Shown piece after piece: positions 1-11,310 of a DNA stretch of 64,000 bases (position 1 is its first letter; every line of letters starts with the position of its first letter). The notes beneath the pieces are model-generated. The model was not told the origin of the DNA, searched no databases, and saw only the letters and a list, made by a program, of their open reading frames with translations. Made by a program: the position numbers and the translations under genes. The stretch comes from Oxyruncus cristatus (Eukaryota; Chordata; Aves; Passeriformes; Cotingidae), in assembly GCA_013399855.1 (NCBI GenBank), contig VXAY01005685.1, positions 308,129 through 372,128 of the forward strand, given 5' to 3'.

Positions 1-317
1 GACTTGCCCGACCCAACATTCAAACAATTATTTTGTGGGACTTGTTTAGAGCCAAGTGTATTGCTCTGAAGATACTGTTAATTTTAAAGAACTTCCCTAC
101 AAGTCTCCAGCTGAAAAACATCTTGGATGTTGCCTGCCTCACAGGGGGATTTTCTATCAAAGTCTGGACAGCCAAGGCCTGAGCTTGTTTTTTTTCTGAG
201 CTGGTTTCAGAAGACTTTAAAAATGAGGCAGAGCCTCATCTGGGTGGCTGAAGTGTCAGTGCAAAGCCATGAGGCTCCAGGAAAGGAAGGAGTTTGCTTT
301 AAGAAAGGACAACAAAG
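1..317. other. Unique sequence, nothing recognised
   Basis: No repeat family, RNA gene or credible exon is visible. A 65-codon frame at 127-324 runs into the CR1 element that follows and resembles no known protein. Confidence 0.5.
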
Positions 318-722
318 ATCATAGAATCATAAAATAATTTGAAGTGGAATGGACCTTTAAATGTCATCTAAAGTAACCTAACTCCCCTACAACGAGCAGG
401 GCCATCTTCAACAAGATCAGGTTCTCAGAGCCCCATCCAATCTCTCCTTGAATGTTTCCAGGGATGGGGCATCTACCACTTCTCTGGGCAACCTGTTCCA
501 GTGTTTCACCACATTCATTGCAAAAAAATTTCTTCCTTATATCTGGTCTAAACCATCCTTTTTTAATTTAGAACCATTACCCCTTGTCCTATTGCAATAG
601 TCCCTGCTAAATAGATTGTCTCCATCTTTCTTAGGGCCAAGCAACAGGCCTTTCTAGGCCCCCTTTCAGCACTGAAAGGCTGCTATAAGTTCTCCCTGGA
701 ATATTCTCTTCTCCAGTCTGAA
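318..722 (-). mobile_element. CR1 LINE, 5'-truncated 3' end
   Basis: Read on the minus strand, this segment starts with the block that follows 'TTCAGCCTGGAGAAGAGAA' in CR1. It continues through the 'GGACAAGGGGTAATGG', 'GAACAGGTTGCCCAGAGA' and 'GATGCCCCATCCCTGG' blocks and ends in the CR1 terminal motif (ATTCTATGATT type), seen on the plus strand as ATCATAGAATCAT at 318-330. CR1 is the dominant avian non-LTR retrotransposon and its copies are usually 5'-truncated like this one. Many substitutions and small indels mark it as old and inactive. Both ends are approximate to about 10 bases. Confidence 0.9.
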
Positions 723-3700
723 GATGTTTAGTGCTGGACCAAAATAAAGGTTGCTGACATCTAAAGCATAATTTTCCTATGAGTTAATGGGAGAATGGAT
801 GTATTTGATTCAGAAGTGGGTATCTGTGAAGGCCTCCCAGGCAAACACCACTGGTGGGGTACATGCCATGGCTGGGTACGTCCCCTGCATCAAACCAAGG
901 TACTATCAAGGATAATTAAGTATTTGTAGTGTGGACCCATACAAGAATTTCTGGTCTTTTCCAATCTCCACTCTATAAGAGTTCTTTCATAAAAGTTAAC
1001 GTAGTTTGTTGGAGGTCACTTGTAGTGAGAGGAAGAGCAAGCTTAAAAGGCAGTGACTTCTGTAAAAAAGATAGTAAGCTAATGTAGTGCCTCCGACTTT
1101 TTGATTCTTTTTGTTGTTGTTGTGAGAATCGGGAGAGTATTTGAATTTTTTGAAAATATACACTATTCAATGTAAGAATATATGTGATCACTTTCTTCTC
1201 TTTGGGGGAAAACCCATGGAAGTTCTACAGACTTACTAACCACTCAGGTCAAAGGGGAAATGCTAGGAAAGGCAGTAATAGTAATCTTTAATGAGAAGTC
1301 AGTCGTCAATGTAGTTAATAACCAGCTTTTTGAAGGGTTAGCATCATTGGATTTTATTCCTAACAAGCCTGTCATTGACTGCTGGCACAAGTTAATCTCT
1401 TTAATCCTGTTCAGTAAAAGTGATCTATGGCCTTCTGCAGTATGTTAGAAAGTTAAAGCCAAGACCAATGGATTTGGCTTTAGAGTTTACCTCTTCTAAT
1501 CAACACCACACCCAGCAGGGCAGAAAAAATTGTGTAGGTGTATATGTTTAAAATACAGAGTGCACAGAAGGCCACAAAGGGCTCAAAAAGGGTTCAAAAA
1601 TATTAATTTTTATTTTTCTGTGCCTCCAGAGCTCTTGACCAGCTTTAGTTCTAATTACATTGGACAACAACACGTTTATTCCTGGTGTACAATACCGAAG
1701 TTTGCCATGCATGGAATACATCTTAGTGAGAACATGAGCTCTCAGGTAGCTACATTGTTTAAAAACATTAAATTCTGTAGTCATGCCCTAATAGATTAAA
1801 TTGTGAACTGTGCTCTATTACGAAAGTATTGTGACGTTGTAATGTTTCAGTTATGCCTTTATTGCAAAGGTTAAAGGATATACATCATATTACACCCACT
1901 GGGCTTTTGTCATTAAGGATTTGTGTCTACTGAGATTGGCATCAGGAAGAAATGCTTGTATTGGAAGATCAGTAATATTGCTAACTTGGGTGGAACCAAG
2001 TGTCTGGTTTAGGTTTTCCATGAATTGTACGTGATGAGCTTTAAAGATTTCAAAGCAGGAAATTGATAATGAAAATGGTCCTTAGTTCACAGATCTCCAC
2101 CATCAGAATTAACATATTGAATACAATATTTGTTTTTGCTTAACACTCTGTACTCTGATAAAATCCGAATGAAGGTATTACTAGAAAATAAGTACACTAA
2201 ACTACATCTAATCTTTCAGTGTACAAGTCAGTGGAATAATTTTAAAAAAGCAGCCATTACAGTGTATTAAACCCCAAATGTTTCTTCTAATAGCAGCTGC
2301 CAGGAACAACTGCTATAGTATTTGATCTGTTTGAGATGGATAGAACACTCAAATGGTCTGTGGAAAACTACATTTTGAAATGCAAAAGCAAGGGGATGTA
2401 TGTAGGTCACATACAATACTGATGTCTTAATGAAAAAGCAGTGGACACATTATATAGCAAATCAAAATAAATCATTCAAGGACTTGGGAAGTGGACTGAA
2501 CATTGTCAGATCAGATTAAATGCTCCTAAACCGCGTCAAGAATAAAATTTCATGTGGGAATTGACCAGAGCAATGCTAAATGGGGCAAGGATTAACCACA
2601 TATGCTTGCATCATGCAAGTAGCAATGGCAACTTTAGAATTTTCATAATTTTTGTTTGCTTTGGATAAACAGCTGAAAGGTTAGATGACTCTGTGAAGAC
2701 TATCCAAGTCATTTGAATCTGGAGGAATGAGCTGGAAAGCTTTCAGAGACAGATTTTTCACATGAGATTTCCAGCAGAGCTAGAAATTTCTAGCTCTGGT
2801 CTTAGGAAAAATGCTGCTGAGAACACCGTGTCATAGTATTCTTGCTCCTATGAGGAAAGTCTATGTAGGGAAAGAAATATGCATATCTATCAGAAACCTA
2901 GTTTCAAAATCTAGAAATCTTAAGAGTTTATGGAATGTGATACCATTTTTTTTCATACTTTCTTCTAGGAAGGATGGATTTGAACTTCTGAGAAGAGTCT
3001 TGGCTTGGCTTTTGACCAGCTACAGTAGCGACTTCTGATCAACAATTTCATTGCACAAGGCATAGAAACATTTCTTGCATTGCCTGATGTGTTAGTTGCA
3101 AAATGTGTTTTGTTAATCTTTGGGTTTCCTATTTTTCAACTTCAGTCTCTACAGGGATTCTGTGGGGAAGATGATTGACTTCCAGGTGGTTCGATGGTAC
3201 TGCTGGGACACAATAAAAAAATTACTTCTTCTCTCGGAAAACTATGACTCCTGTAACAGCCATTGTCTTTTCACTCTCACAATTTTTGCTCATTCAATAT
3301 TTTTACTCAACCTTTACCAGTTCAATAGCATAAAGTGTGTCAGGGAGGCAGTGCTGCCGAGTAGCCAGTTCAGTTCCTGGGAGCCAAGTACCTGGAGTTA
3401 TACAACTGGCTGCTCTGAGGGATCAGCATCTCAGCACAATAGCTCACTTCTCTGTAACAATCTCTCTGTCCACTCTACATCCTTCTGTAGAAATCATTAT
3501 TCCTAAGGCCAGGGAATTATAGTCTTCAGTTGAATGGGGATGTTTTCTAAGCTGAAAAGTAAAGAGGTAATATTAATAAAATGAGCATGAAGTCAGTCCT
3601 GAGCAACAGCAGCAGCTCTTGAAAAAAGTGCCCCACAGCTCCCAGACAATTCAGATATCTGGGAAGAAAATGGATACACTAAGTAACAAAAAAGAGAGAA

Positions 3701-5169
3701 AAATTGGCAATGGTGGACCTTAGTCACTATCTATAGGGAATCTTTGGGACTCAAATGGATGATTAGATAGCTGAGAAAGTAGTTGGCTAGCTAGACAAAA
3801 GAAAAAAGGGCACTACTCTAATAGGAAATGGATTATTTTATTAATAATGGAATGCCGTGGAAAGACCTATTGCTCCTGCAAGTACAATCAGATGCTGTTT
3901 TTGTACAAAATTACTTTCTCAGATCTACACAATATATCTCTGCTTATACTAAATGTAAAGAGCTTCTCTTGACAGTTGTCCTTTGAATGTAGGAAGACCA
4001 TGGTATCAGAACAGTTTCCATGGAGAATTTAAAAAATGAATCAGACTTTTATATTCAAAAGCTATGCAGTCTCACCCTTTCCAAAATGTCCAGAAAGGTT
4101 AAAAGAAGGTTTTCTTCATTTTATATTTCATATTGTCTTTTTAAATTTTCCCCCTCCTCTTTCACACTGTCCCTCTCCCTGACTTTTTCTGTCTCTTTTC
4201 CCTCCTTCCCTGACCCCTTTTTAAGATTTCAGAGGCAATTCCTCTCCCAATTTTCCTTTATCAAAATTTCATGATGAAGACTCCATGCTGTTGGCAATTC
4301 ATAATTTTTTTTTTTAGTTTCCATAAATAGACCACTTTTTTTTTTTTTTTTTATATAGACCACACCTCTCACATTTTGTAAGCTTTATTATCCCTGTAGA
4401 AATGACTGGCCATTTTTGACCTCTACTGTTTTTTTTTTCTATGGTTACTATCAACATAATGATGTGTCTGTCATAATTACGCAAACCCGTTGTATGGGGT
4501 GTCCTATCTTTTGTTTTCCTACAATACATTCTGAAACAGAGGCTGCATTCCCTATAGCTCAATGAAAATTTTCTATCCTCTTAAGGCATGGATTTTTTTT
4601 TTTTGTCCTTTGTCCTCCAATAGAAATCCAGGAGTATTTCACTTCTGTTGGCCTACACTGATTGTTGCAGAGACATGGCATCACCCTGACTTTTTTTTTT
4701 TTCCCTAAGGGGAGCTTAATGTCAGCAGTAATAATCCTAGACTATTGCAAAATTTGTGCTTTTTAATATGTTTCACCTAGTATTAATGTACTTCATCCAT
4801 TTCATTTGGACTCCTTAATTCCAAAACTAATACCATGTTCAGAACTCTGTCCATTTCTTACATAGTCCTCAACTAAAGATCTATACAAAGACACACAAAA
4901 TAGACTTTTGCCCACCTGAGGGAGAAGCAACGATTAGCAAGAAACAAACCAGCAAATGTGAAAGACGAGTAAGGACTGTTTTGTGCTAATGTTGGCTAAA
5001 GGGGCAGTGCTGATACAATTGACTTACATCAGGGAGATAGGAAATTAATAGGGAAGAGTGTCAAAAGTGCTCCTGCTGATGTAAGGAGCTTCTAGCCAAT
5101 TGCTCCTGTGGACTAAAAAGGGAGGGATTGATTTGGAGTTTGCTTCTATATTTTAATGTAAATGTAGCC
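723..5169. other. Unique AT-rich DNA, no gene recognised
   Basis: I see no known repeat family or coding exon here. The stretch holds several homopolymer T-runs (for example 4336-4352, 4592-4604 and 4690-4702). Overlapping open frames on opposite strands at 1530-1799 and 1548-1784, and a 128-codon frame at 3120-3506, have no recognisable domain and look like chance frames. Confidence 0.5.
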
Positions 5170-5195
5170 TTTTTTTTGTTTTTTTTTTGGTTTGG
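5170..5195 (+). repeat. Short G/T-only low-complexity tract
   Basis: T-runs interrupted only by G. It is a small member of the same compositional class as the tract at 5399-5462. Confidence 0.8.
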
Positions 5196-5398
5196 AATGA
5201 ACCTTGGAGTTGAGGAAATCATAAAGAAATATATAGGGAGGACAAGAAGTAGTTGGACAGGATGAGAATGAAAAGTGAGAAGTGTGTAGATTACTGTTTT
5301 TTGACACATGCTACCACTTAGCTCTATCATTTACCATACTCTTGCAAAGAGAGCAACACTAATTTACATGCCATCTTTTCAAGACTTAGGAAACTTGA

Positions 5399-5462
5399 TT
5401 TTGTTTTTTTGTTTGTTTGTTTGGTTTTTTTTTTGTTTGGTTTGTTTTGTTTGTTTTTTGGT
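5399..5462 (+). repeat. G/T-only low-complexity tract (TTTG/TTTGG type)
   Basis: About 64 bases contain only G and T on the plus strand, built from irregular TTTG and TTTGG units. The same composition appears at 28606-28862 and 34071-34295, and as its complement at 49598-49690 and 50497-50538. Open frames crossing it (5308-5517 plus, 5327-5575 minus) are composition artefacts rich in F/C/V or K/N/Q. Confidence 0.9.
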
Positions 5463-7240
5463 AGTGGGTGGTGCAAATAACTTCTCTGACATATATTACA
5501 ATTCAATAATGCTCTAAAATTTGAGTGCAACCAATAAGTCCTTAGTCTGCCACCATAATCAAGAATAACTAGCAAGGCAGATAAGTGAAAAGGTGCTAAC
5601 TATGTTAGGTTAGGATACATTTCTACTAAATCAGAAGGCCTGAAAAGCATTTAAAATCATGTCTTTCACGTAGGAGTCAATGTTGAAAAAAAAAACCCTA
5701 TGACAATTTCTTCTACCAGAAAAAAATTATTAGGGGTTTTCTCTTTTTTTTAACCATTATCTCTGTGTACGTATGGAACTAACTGTACTACACACTGATT
5801 TTGTGGTAGTATGGCTGCAGGTTGTTTTCAGAATCTGTTTTTTAAGTTCAATATCTATGTTAATGGAGCCAGTGATCTAGAAATGAAGCACAAATGTTTC
5901 CAACATTCACAGTTTATCAAATATGTCTGGGTTTAATATTAATATGTGATGTTTGTTTTCCTTAGCATTTCTCAGGTTATTTTTCAGCATATGGTTTTCT
6001 TCCTTCATGATTCAGCCAGTCTGATCTCTTGTGGGATTTAAAGAACAGAATAGACACAAACCCTTAACATCTCCATGGAATCGAGATTGGGAGGGGGTAA
6101 ATGTGAAGATGCAGAGGATGCTGGACCAGACAACACAGAACAAGGGTGGACAGGGACACAGAATGTAGCACAGAGCAGGCCAAAATGTGTTTGCATGACA
6201 CAGATCTCTTTTTTCTGCCTAATAATCTTGATATTGTTTGTTACTTCATGAATATAGAATGAACTCACTAAAATGGTATCACTTTATCTCTCACCATTAG
6301 TGAAAGACTAATTATTACTTCTCCTAAATTTATTTTGTAACAGGGTAATTCTGTTGTTTTCAGTTTATCTGCTTCATGCTGACACAGGCAGAGATCAGAG
6401 AACCGTGACTCAAAGCTTTCAAATATGTGCCTTGAAATAAAAACATAACCAGGAACCACATTAAAAAGGGATTTAAGATATGGAATTTTACACTGCAATC
6501 TATTACCATTTTCATAGAAGATGCAAGAGTATTTTTTCAAGTGCATTGCAAATGCAGTGCACAAGGCAAGTGTGAGATGAATAAAATAATTGAAACTATT
6601 ACTATGTCAATAACTTTTGCATAAATAAGTGGTAAGTGGTTGCAATTTGAATCCAACAAGGATTCAACAGAAGTGGAAAGTGCTGCCCTTGACTAAGAGA
6701 ATGAAACATCATGTTCGAAGGACCTGTGGCATGAATGGAAAATTGTGGGATTAAATCCATTTCCTCCACAGAGTAGAAGGTAAAAAAATACGTGATTTTG
6801 CTGGTTCTTGCAGGCAAGAAGAAGTTGGAAGGTTGTTATGAAGAACCAGGAGCATGGACTGAAGAACAAAGAAGGAAAGCCAGAAACAGTCAAGACTGGA
6901 GAGACTATAAACTGATTCTGATGTTCTTTTCTTTGTTAGTAAAAACAAACTTCACAGGCTAGGGTAATGTGGATGGTATTTGCAGATCAGGCTGATGTAC
7001 CTGCTCAGATATATTTACAATCAAAAAGCATTAGGATAAACAGTATTCATGAATACACAAGAAATACTACATATATATAAAGATTAACTAATGCAGAAAT
7101 TAAACTTATTTAGGCTTAACGGAGGAAAACAGGTTATAGATCAAGCTCCTGAAAATGAATTCTGGGGAGGAGGGAGAAGGAAGGTTATACAGCTACTATC
7201 ATATTGACATCCCAGCTTTGAAAATGAGCTGAGAAGCAGG
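5463..7240. other. Unique DNA, nothing recognised
   Basis: Several minus-strand frames of 65-98 codons overlap one another between 6038 and 6948. None resembles a known domain and none is flanked by convincing splice signals. No repeat family was identified. Confidence 0.45.
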
Positions 7241-7245
7241 CCATC
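7241..7245. repeat. Target-site duplication CCATC (left)
   Basis: Five bases identical to 8491-8495 directly abut the TG...CA termini of the LTR at 7246-8490. A 5-bp duplication is typical of ERVL-type integration, though other groups cannot be excluded. Confidence 0.8.
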
Positions 7246-7408
7246 TGTAGTGGTTTTGGTCTTGGCTGGATTTCAAATACCCACCAAAAAGCTGCTACAT
7301 CACTGGAATCACCCTCCCTCTGCAACTTTACAGAGGAGAGAAAAAAACCTCTGAGGATTCCTCAGTAGAGATAAGAACTGGGAGATTCGCGGGGGGGTAG
7401 AACTTAAA

Positions 7409-7414
7409 TTTATT
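7409..7414 (-). promoter_or_regulatory. Putative LTR polyadenylation signal AATAAA
   Basis: TTTATT on the plus strand reads AATAAA on the minus strand, about 165 bases before the 3' end of the minus-oriented LTR. It supports the orientation call, but the motif is common in AT-rich DNA. Confidence 0.4.
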
Positions 7415-7835
7415 ATTCACAAACTAAAAGCTAAATTCACTGCTAACAAAATAAGAGTTGAGTAAAAGAATAAAATAGTCTTAAAACACAACACTTTCTC
7501 TCCCCCTCGTTCTTCCATGTTCTCTCTCCTCCCCCCAGCAGTGCAGGGAGACGGAGAAGCAGGGTCAGTTGTTGTCTGAGTCCATCTCCTGGCAGCAGCT
7601 CTTTCCATTCTGCTGCATTTTCCATTGGGTGCAGGGGGATCTCTCTCTTCTCTGCGCTCCGATGGTCCTCTATGGACTGCAAAGGGACTTACTTCACCAT
7701 AGTCATCACTACGGCTACAGGGGGTAATAGCTCTGAGTTCTTTCCCTGTTTCCATGGCGGTCCCTTCCCATGGGAGACACTCTTTGATGGACCTCTTCCC
7801 GTGGGTCACTCCCCCACCAGGGCCACAAGTCCTGC

Positions 7836-7978
7836 TTGGGACAACTTGCTTCAGCGTGGGCTTCTCTCTCCACCAGCCACAGGTCTCCTGCAGGACTCTG
7901 CTCCATCCTCGGGCCTCCACAGGGTCACAGACTCTTCAGGTATCCACTGGCTCCAGCATGGGTTGACCTCTGCACCCC
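7836..7978 (+). repeat. 143-bp duplicate, left copy (before N 7979)
   Basis: It begins TTGGGACAACTTGCTTCAG and ends in TGCACCCC directly before the N. It matches 7980-8122 over 143 bases, with differences seen only in the short interval after CTTCA near the start (AGCGT versus ACCAT context). Confidence 0.95.
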
Positions 7979-7979
7979 N
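7979..7979. other. Single-N assembly join
   Basis: One N separates two nearly identical 143-bp segments. This pattern fits adjoining contigs whose overlap was not merged. Confidence 0.9.
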
Positions 7980-8122
7980 TTGGGACAACTTGCTTCACCA
8001 TGGGCTTCTCTCTCCACCAGCCACAGGTCTCCTGCAGGACTCTGCTCCATCCTCGGGCCTCCACAGGGTCACAGACTCTTCAGGTATCCACTGGCTCCAG
8101 CATGGGTTGACCTCTGCACCCC
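7980..8122 (+). repeat. 143-bp duplicate, right copy (after N 7979)
   Basis: Near-identical second copy of 7836-7978. It lies inside the solo LTR and artificially lengthens it and the open frames crossing it. Confidence 0.95.
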
Positions 8123-8312
8123 AAAGGTCTTCCACAGGCAGCAGGGCTTCAGTTCTACGTCCTTTCCCCTGCTCCGGGTAAAGGGGAGGGGGCATGTCCC
8201 CTCCTCCTCCTGCTACACTGACCTTGGAGTCTACACTGTTATCCCATGTTCTCTTCTGCTCTCCTCTGGGCTGGAACTTCTTCTGCACAAGAGACCTTCT
8301 CTTTCTGTGTTC

Positions 8313-8339
8313 TTAAATATGTTATCACCTTTTGATTGG
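8313..8339 (-). promoter_or_regulatory. Putative LTR promoter: CCAAT box and TATA-like element
   Basis: On the minus strand CCAAT (8339-8335) is followed by ATATTTAA (8320-8313). A second CCAAT lies upstream at 8391-8387. Their order and closeness to the presumed U3 end suggest an ancestral retroviral promoter. Present activity is unknown. Confidence 0.4.
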
Positions 8340-8490
8340 CTCTGCCTTTGCTTGCAGCAGGAAAGTCCCTCCTGGAGCTGGCTGTCATTGGTTACTTTTC
8401 ATAGGACAGCGAAACTTCTAGCAGCTTCTAACTGAAATCACCTCTATGGCCCCACTACCACTGAAAACTCAGCCACCTGAACCTGTGACA

Positions 8491-8495
8491 CCATC
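8491..8495. repeat. Target-site duplication CCATC (right)
   Basis: Identical to 7241-7245; marks the other edge of the LTR insertion. Confidence 0.8.
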
Positions 8496-9692
8496 TGTCA
8501 ACACAAAGATCAGTAGGAACAGCAGATAGGGACCAAAGAGTCCAAAGACTAAAACCACTCCAAGCATTCTGTTCTAACTTTTATTTATCTCAATAAAGTG
8601 ATTGAGAAGCATTACTACAGAATTGCTTGTCAGACTTAACATTGCCAAAGCATGCCATGAGTGAGGCTAAGACCCAAGAGGAATTGTTCATATGCACTGA
8701 AGTAGAAAAGGCTGTTCAGAGCTCGAGAGCTGGTCCAGCGCCAGAAGGCTTTATGAGGGTGCCTTAAAACTCCAGAAGAGGAGATAACTCTTGTTCTGAA
8801 AAGAATATTTACAGATATGGAGAAAATGGGCAACATTGACCCCTAATGGGGAAATGAGATGCCATAAATCCTGTAGTACCATAACTATGATTTATTTTGT
8901 GTAAGGAGACACCATGGCTGGAGCAAGAGAGGCTCAATGAGAGATGCTAAGGATCTTCATGCATTTAGGCAGCGTATCTCAGTAACTTTGATGTATATTG
9001 AGTATAACTTCAGAAAAATTTCGAGGTTTTCTTCATAGAATGTTGGATACAGGCCAGGCAGTCATGCAGAAGACAGTTTAAAACTGACACTGAAATGTGT
9101 CGGCTTTATTTGGCCATCAGAATAAGTGTCTCTTTTGATGTTAATTTTGCTGGATATACTACTTTCTTTGATCAACAGTGTAATCCTGGTGTTGTGTAAA
9201 AGACAGAAGACACAAGAATTGGGATTTCTCTGCATATCTACACTGTGGTAGCCCTATGGAATTCGCCAAAGGAGTGTAGCTAGGTTACTGTGTTTCTGTG
9301 ATGGTTAATAATATAGCAATGATGATATTAACAAATGGATAAATGACTGGTTAAATTTGAAGCAGTGAGAATTTCTGTGGGCAAGAGAAGGGAAAGTATC
9401 AAATAAAAAAACTAACTGAAGACTTGAGAGTAAAGTTTTTAATTGTGGAATTCCTCTTTGGATTTAGGCGACAAAGTATTTTTAGTTTTTGTGGTCATGC
9501 AGACAAGATATAGGTAGGAGACAGAAGGTCATATGCATGAACTAATCCTTTCATCCTCTCACTCAGGTCTCTTCTCAGAGCTGCTCAATACAACCACAGC
9601 AGAGATGAATAGAGCTCCATTACAAATCTTATATCTACTTTCCTTCTGAACCAGGTACAAAAGCACAAAAATTTATTTTCCCCACATATAAA
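8496..9692. other. Unique DNA, nothing recognised
   Basis: No repeat family, exon or RNA gene is apparent. The 66-codon minus frame at 8636-8836 has no recognisable features. Confidence 0.45.
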
Positions 9693-9843
9693 GAATTCTT
9701 CATGCCCCATGGCTTCTGTTCTGGCCAATAAAATAGATCTGGCAAGTGGTATGTATTTGCACAAAAAAGTTTGAATTAAGAAGCTATGACTGTTAGCACT
9801 GCCTGCTTACTTTAACTATACAATCACAAAAATAATTTTAGTT
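9693..9843 (+). repeat. ~150-bp direct repeat, copy 1 (unclassified)
   Basis: It starts GAATTCTTCATGCCCCATGG, contains CTTCTGTTCTGGCCAATAAAA, and ends after ACAATCACAAAAATAA. It aligns by eye with 11157-11310 at roughly 80-85 percent identity with a few one-base indels, in the same orientation. The flanks of the two copies do not match, so the repeat unit is close to this interval. It carries adjacent CCAAT and AATAAA strings. I do not recognise the family. Confidence 0.8.
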
Positions 9844-11156
9844 AATTTGAAAACATGTTGAGTTTCTTACTCATTTTGGTAGCATGATTTATAGAAGATG
9901 GGATATGCTGACATACAAAGTCACAAGCCATTCTGGAGCTCAGATCTCAAGGAATTCAATGAGACTTAAGCTACTAAAGGCCTTTTTGAAACTTAGTTCT
10001 ACACCAGATAAAACGTAATACATTTGCTATATTTATTTTTAATTTTTTTTTTTTTTTGCTTTTATCATTTGAATTAGGTAATTGAGTTTTTACAATAGGG
10101 GCAATTAAACTGGAAATATTTCTGTTTTTTTGACAACAACACAAAAGTATAACAAATGCAAGTTGGAGATTTACATGTTTAAGACAGACCTAAAACTTAA
10201 GACTTTACAACCTTTGTTAGCTGCGTGTGTTTTTAAGTATCTTAAGCGCACTCAAGACCTCTACTTCCAGCATTTGAGTTGGACAGTTTTCAGCTCCTCT
10301 ATCAAGAATTCCCCATATTTCATGATGCACAGGAGATGGATGAGAAACTGCAGTTCACAGCAGCTGAGCACCTCTGACTATTCCCTTCTTTGAGCTTTGT
10401 TTTTTATTTTGTTGCTACATTTCTTATTTTTTTTTTCTCAGGGTTTTCTGTGAGCTACTTAAAAGATTTACCTGGGATTATTCATACTCTTCTGTCCATT
10501 TTCAGAGTAATGAATCAGTTATTTGAGAGTCACATAGTGTTTGTTAAATACCTCTTGCCTGCTGACGTTTAGCTGATTATCCTGCAGATTATCCTGTCCT
10601 TAATTTATTTCACCTTTGTTTCAGTTTCAGGAAAGACATTGACTTTGGATTAAGATGTGGCTAAATCCACAGGAAGCTTCTGGTACTGTTTTCCTGTTGT
10701 CAGATTCAAAAACAAGACTGATTATATTCTCTGCTCTTTTTTGTCATCCTGCAGTCCCTAGGACTGTATCTCAGCTGGGTTACAGCCTTCAGTCCCCTCA
10801 GATACAGACAGTTAACAGGCATTTCTTTGAATTTTTAGTCAAAGCACTTGAATGCAAAACTCCTCAATACTTGTACTATTAACTTCAGCTACTGGGGGTC
10901 AAAATGATAAAACAGCTTGGAAGAAGATTGCACTGCTCCTTCTGGGAGCCCGGAGCCATTCCCTGTGCCACAGTTAAGCAGAGGGGGAATTAGTTGAGCC
11001 AAGGCATGTATTTCAGCAGGGTCTCAAAATTTTATTACAGTTGTGGCTTTCATTGGTTCACAGCCCAAGACAGACTTGGGGGCCTGATGGAATGCGAACA
11101 CTGAGCCTTGTGGTGGCCTGTTCCCCGAGCACATTGGTAAGAACATTGCAACCCAT
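9844..11156. other. Spacer between the two direct repeats
   Basis: AT-rich sequence with a T-run near 10043. Plus-strand frames at 10130-10393, 10390-10572 and 10655-10882 show no known domain. No retroelement coding sequence is visible, so the flanking repeats are not obviously LTRs of one provirus. Confidence 0.45.
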
Positions 11157-11310
11157 GAATTTTTCATGCCCCGTGGCTTCTGTTCTGGCCAATAAAATAA
11201 GATCTGGTAAGCAGTATGCATTAGCATAAAAAGCTGAATTAGAAGATATGACTGTTAGCATTTCCTACGTACTTTAACCACACAATCACAAAGTTATTTT
11301 TTTTTTGTTA
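11157..11310 (+). repeat. ~150-bp direct repeat, copy 2 (unclassified)
   Basis: Second copy of the 9693-9843 repeat, starting GAATTTTTCATGCCCCGTGG and sharing CTTCTGTTCTGGCCAATAAAA. It runs into a T-rich stretch at its 3' end. Short frames on both strands at 11024-11261 overlap it and are not credible genes. Confidence 0.8.

Larger units (their letters stand above)
7246..8490 (-). mobile_element. Solo LTR of an avian endogenous retrovirus
   Basis: The segment begins TGTAGTGGTTTTGG, ends in CA, and is flanked by perfect CCATC duplications, so both ends are well defined. It shows landmarks of an LTR type I know from bird genomes: repeated units of about 45 bases containing 'CTCCAGCGTGGG'-like cores, the TTAAATATGTTATCAC stretch near 8313, and the 'CTTCTAGCAGCTTCT' block near 8417. 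The transcribed strand is inferred to be minus: two CCAAT boxes, a TATA-like element and AATAAA fall in that order on the minus strand. No gag, pol or env sequence and no second LTR lies inside the target duplications, so this is a solo LTR left by recombination. Its length is about 1.1 kb once the duplication around the N at 7979 is discounted. Open frames here (7417-7920 minus; 7672-8181 and 7836-8435 plus) are not genes; the two plus-strand ones run through the N. Confidence 0.85.

Noticed and set aside
7672..8435. Plus-strand open frames of 169 and 199 codons (repeat-containing protein?)
   Set aside because: They lie inside the solo LTR and run through the N at 7979. The internal protein repeat is the duplicated 143-bp segment.
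9693..11310. The direct repeats as two LTRs of one short provirus
   Set aside because: There is no primer-binding site, polypurine tract or retroviral coding sequence between them, and the units lack TG...CA ends.
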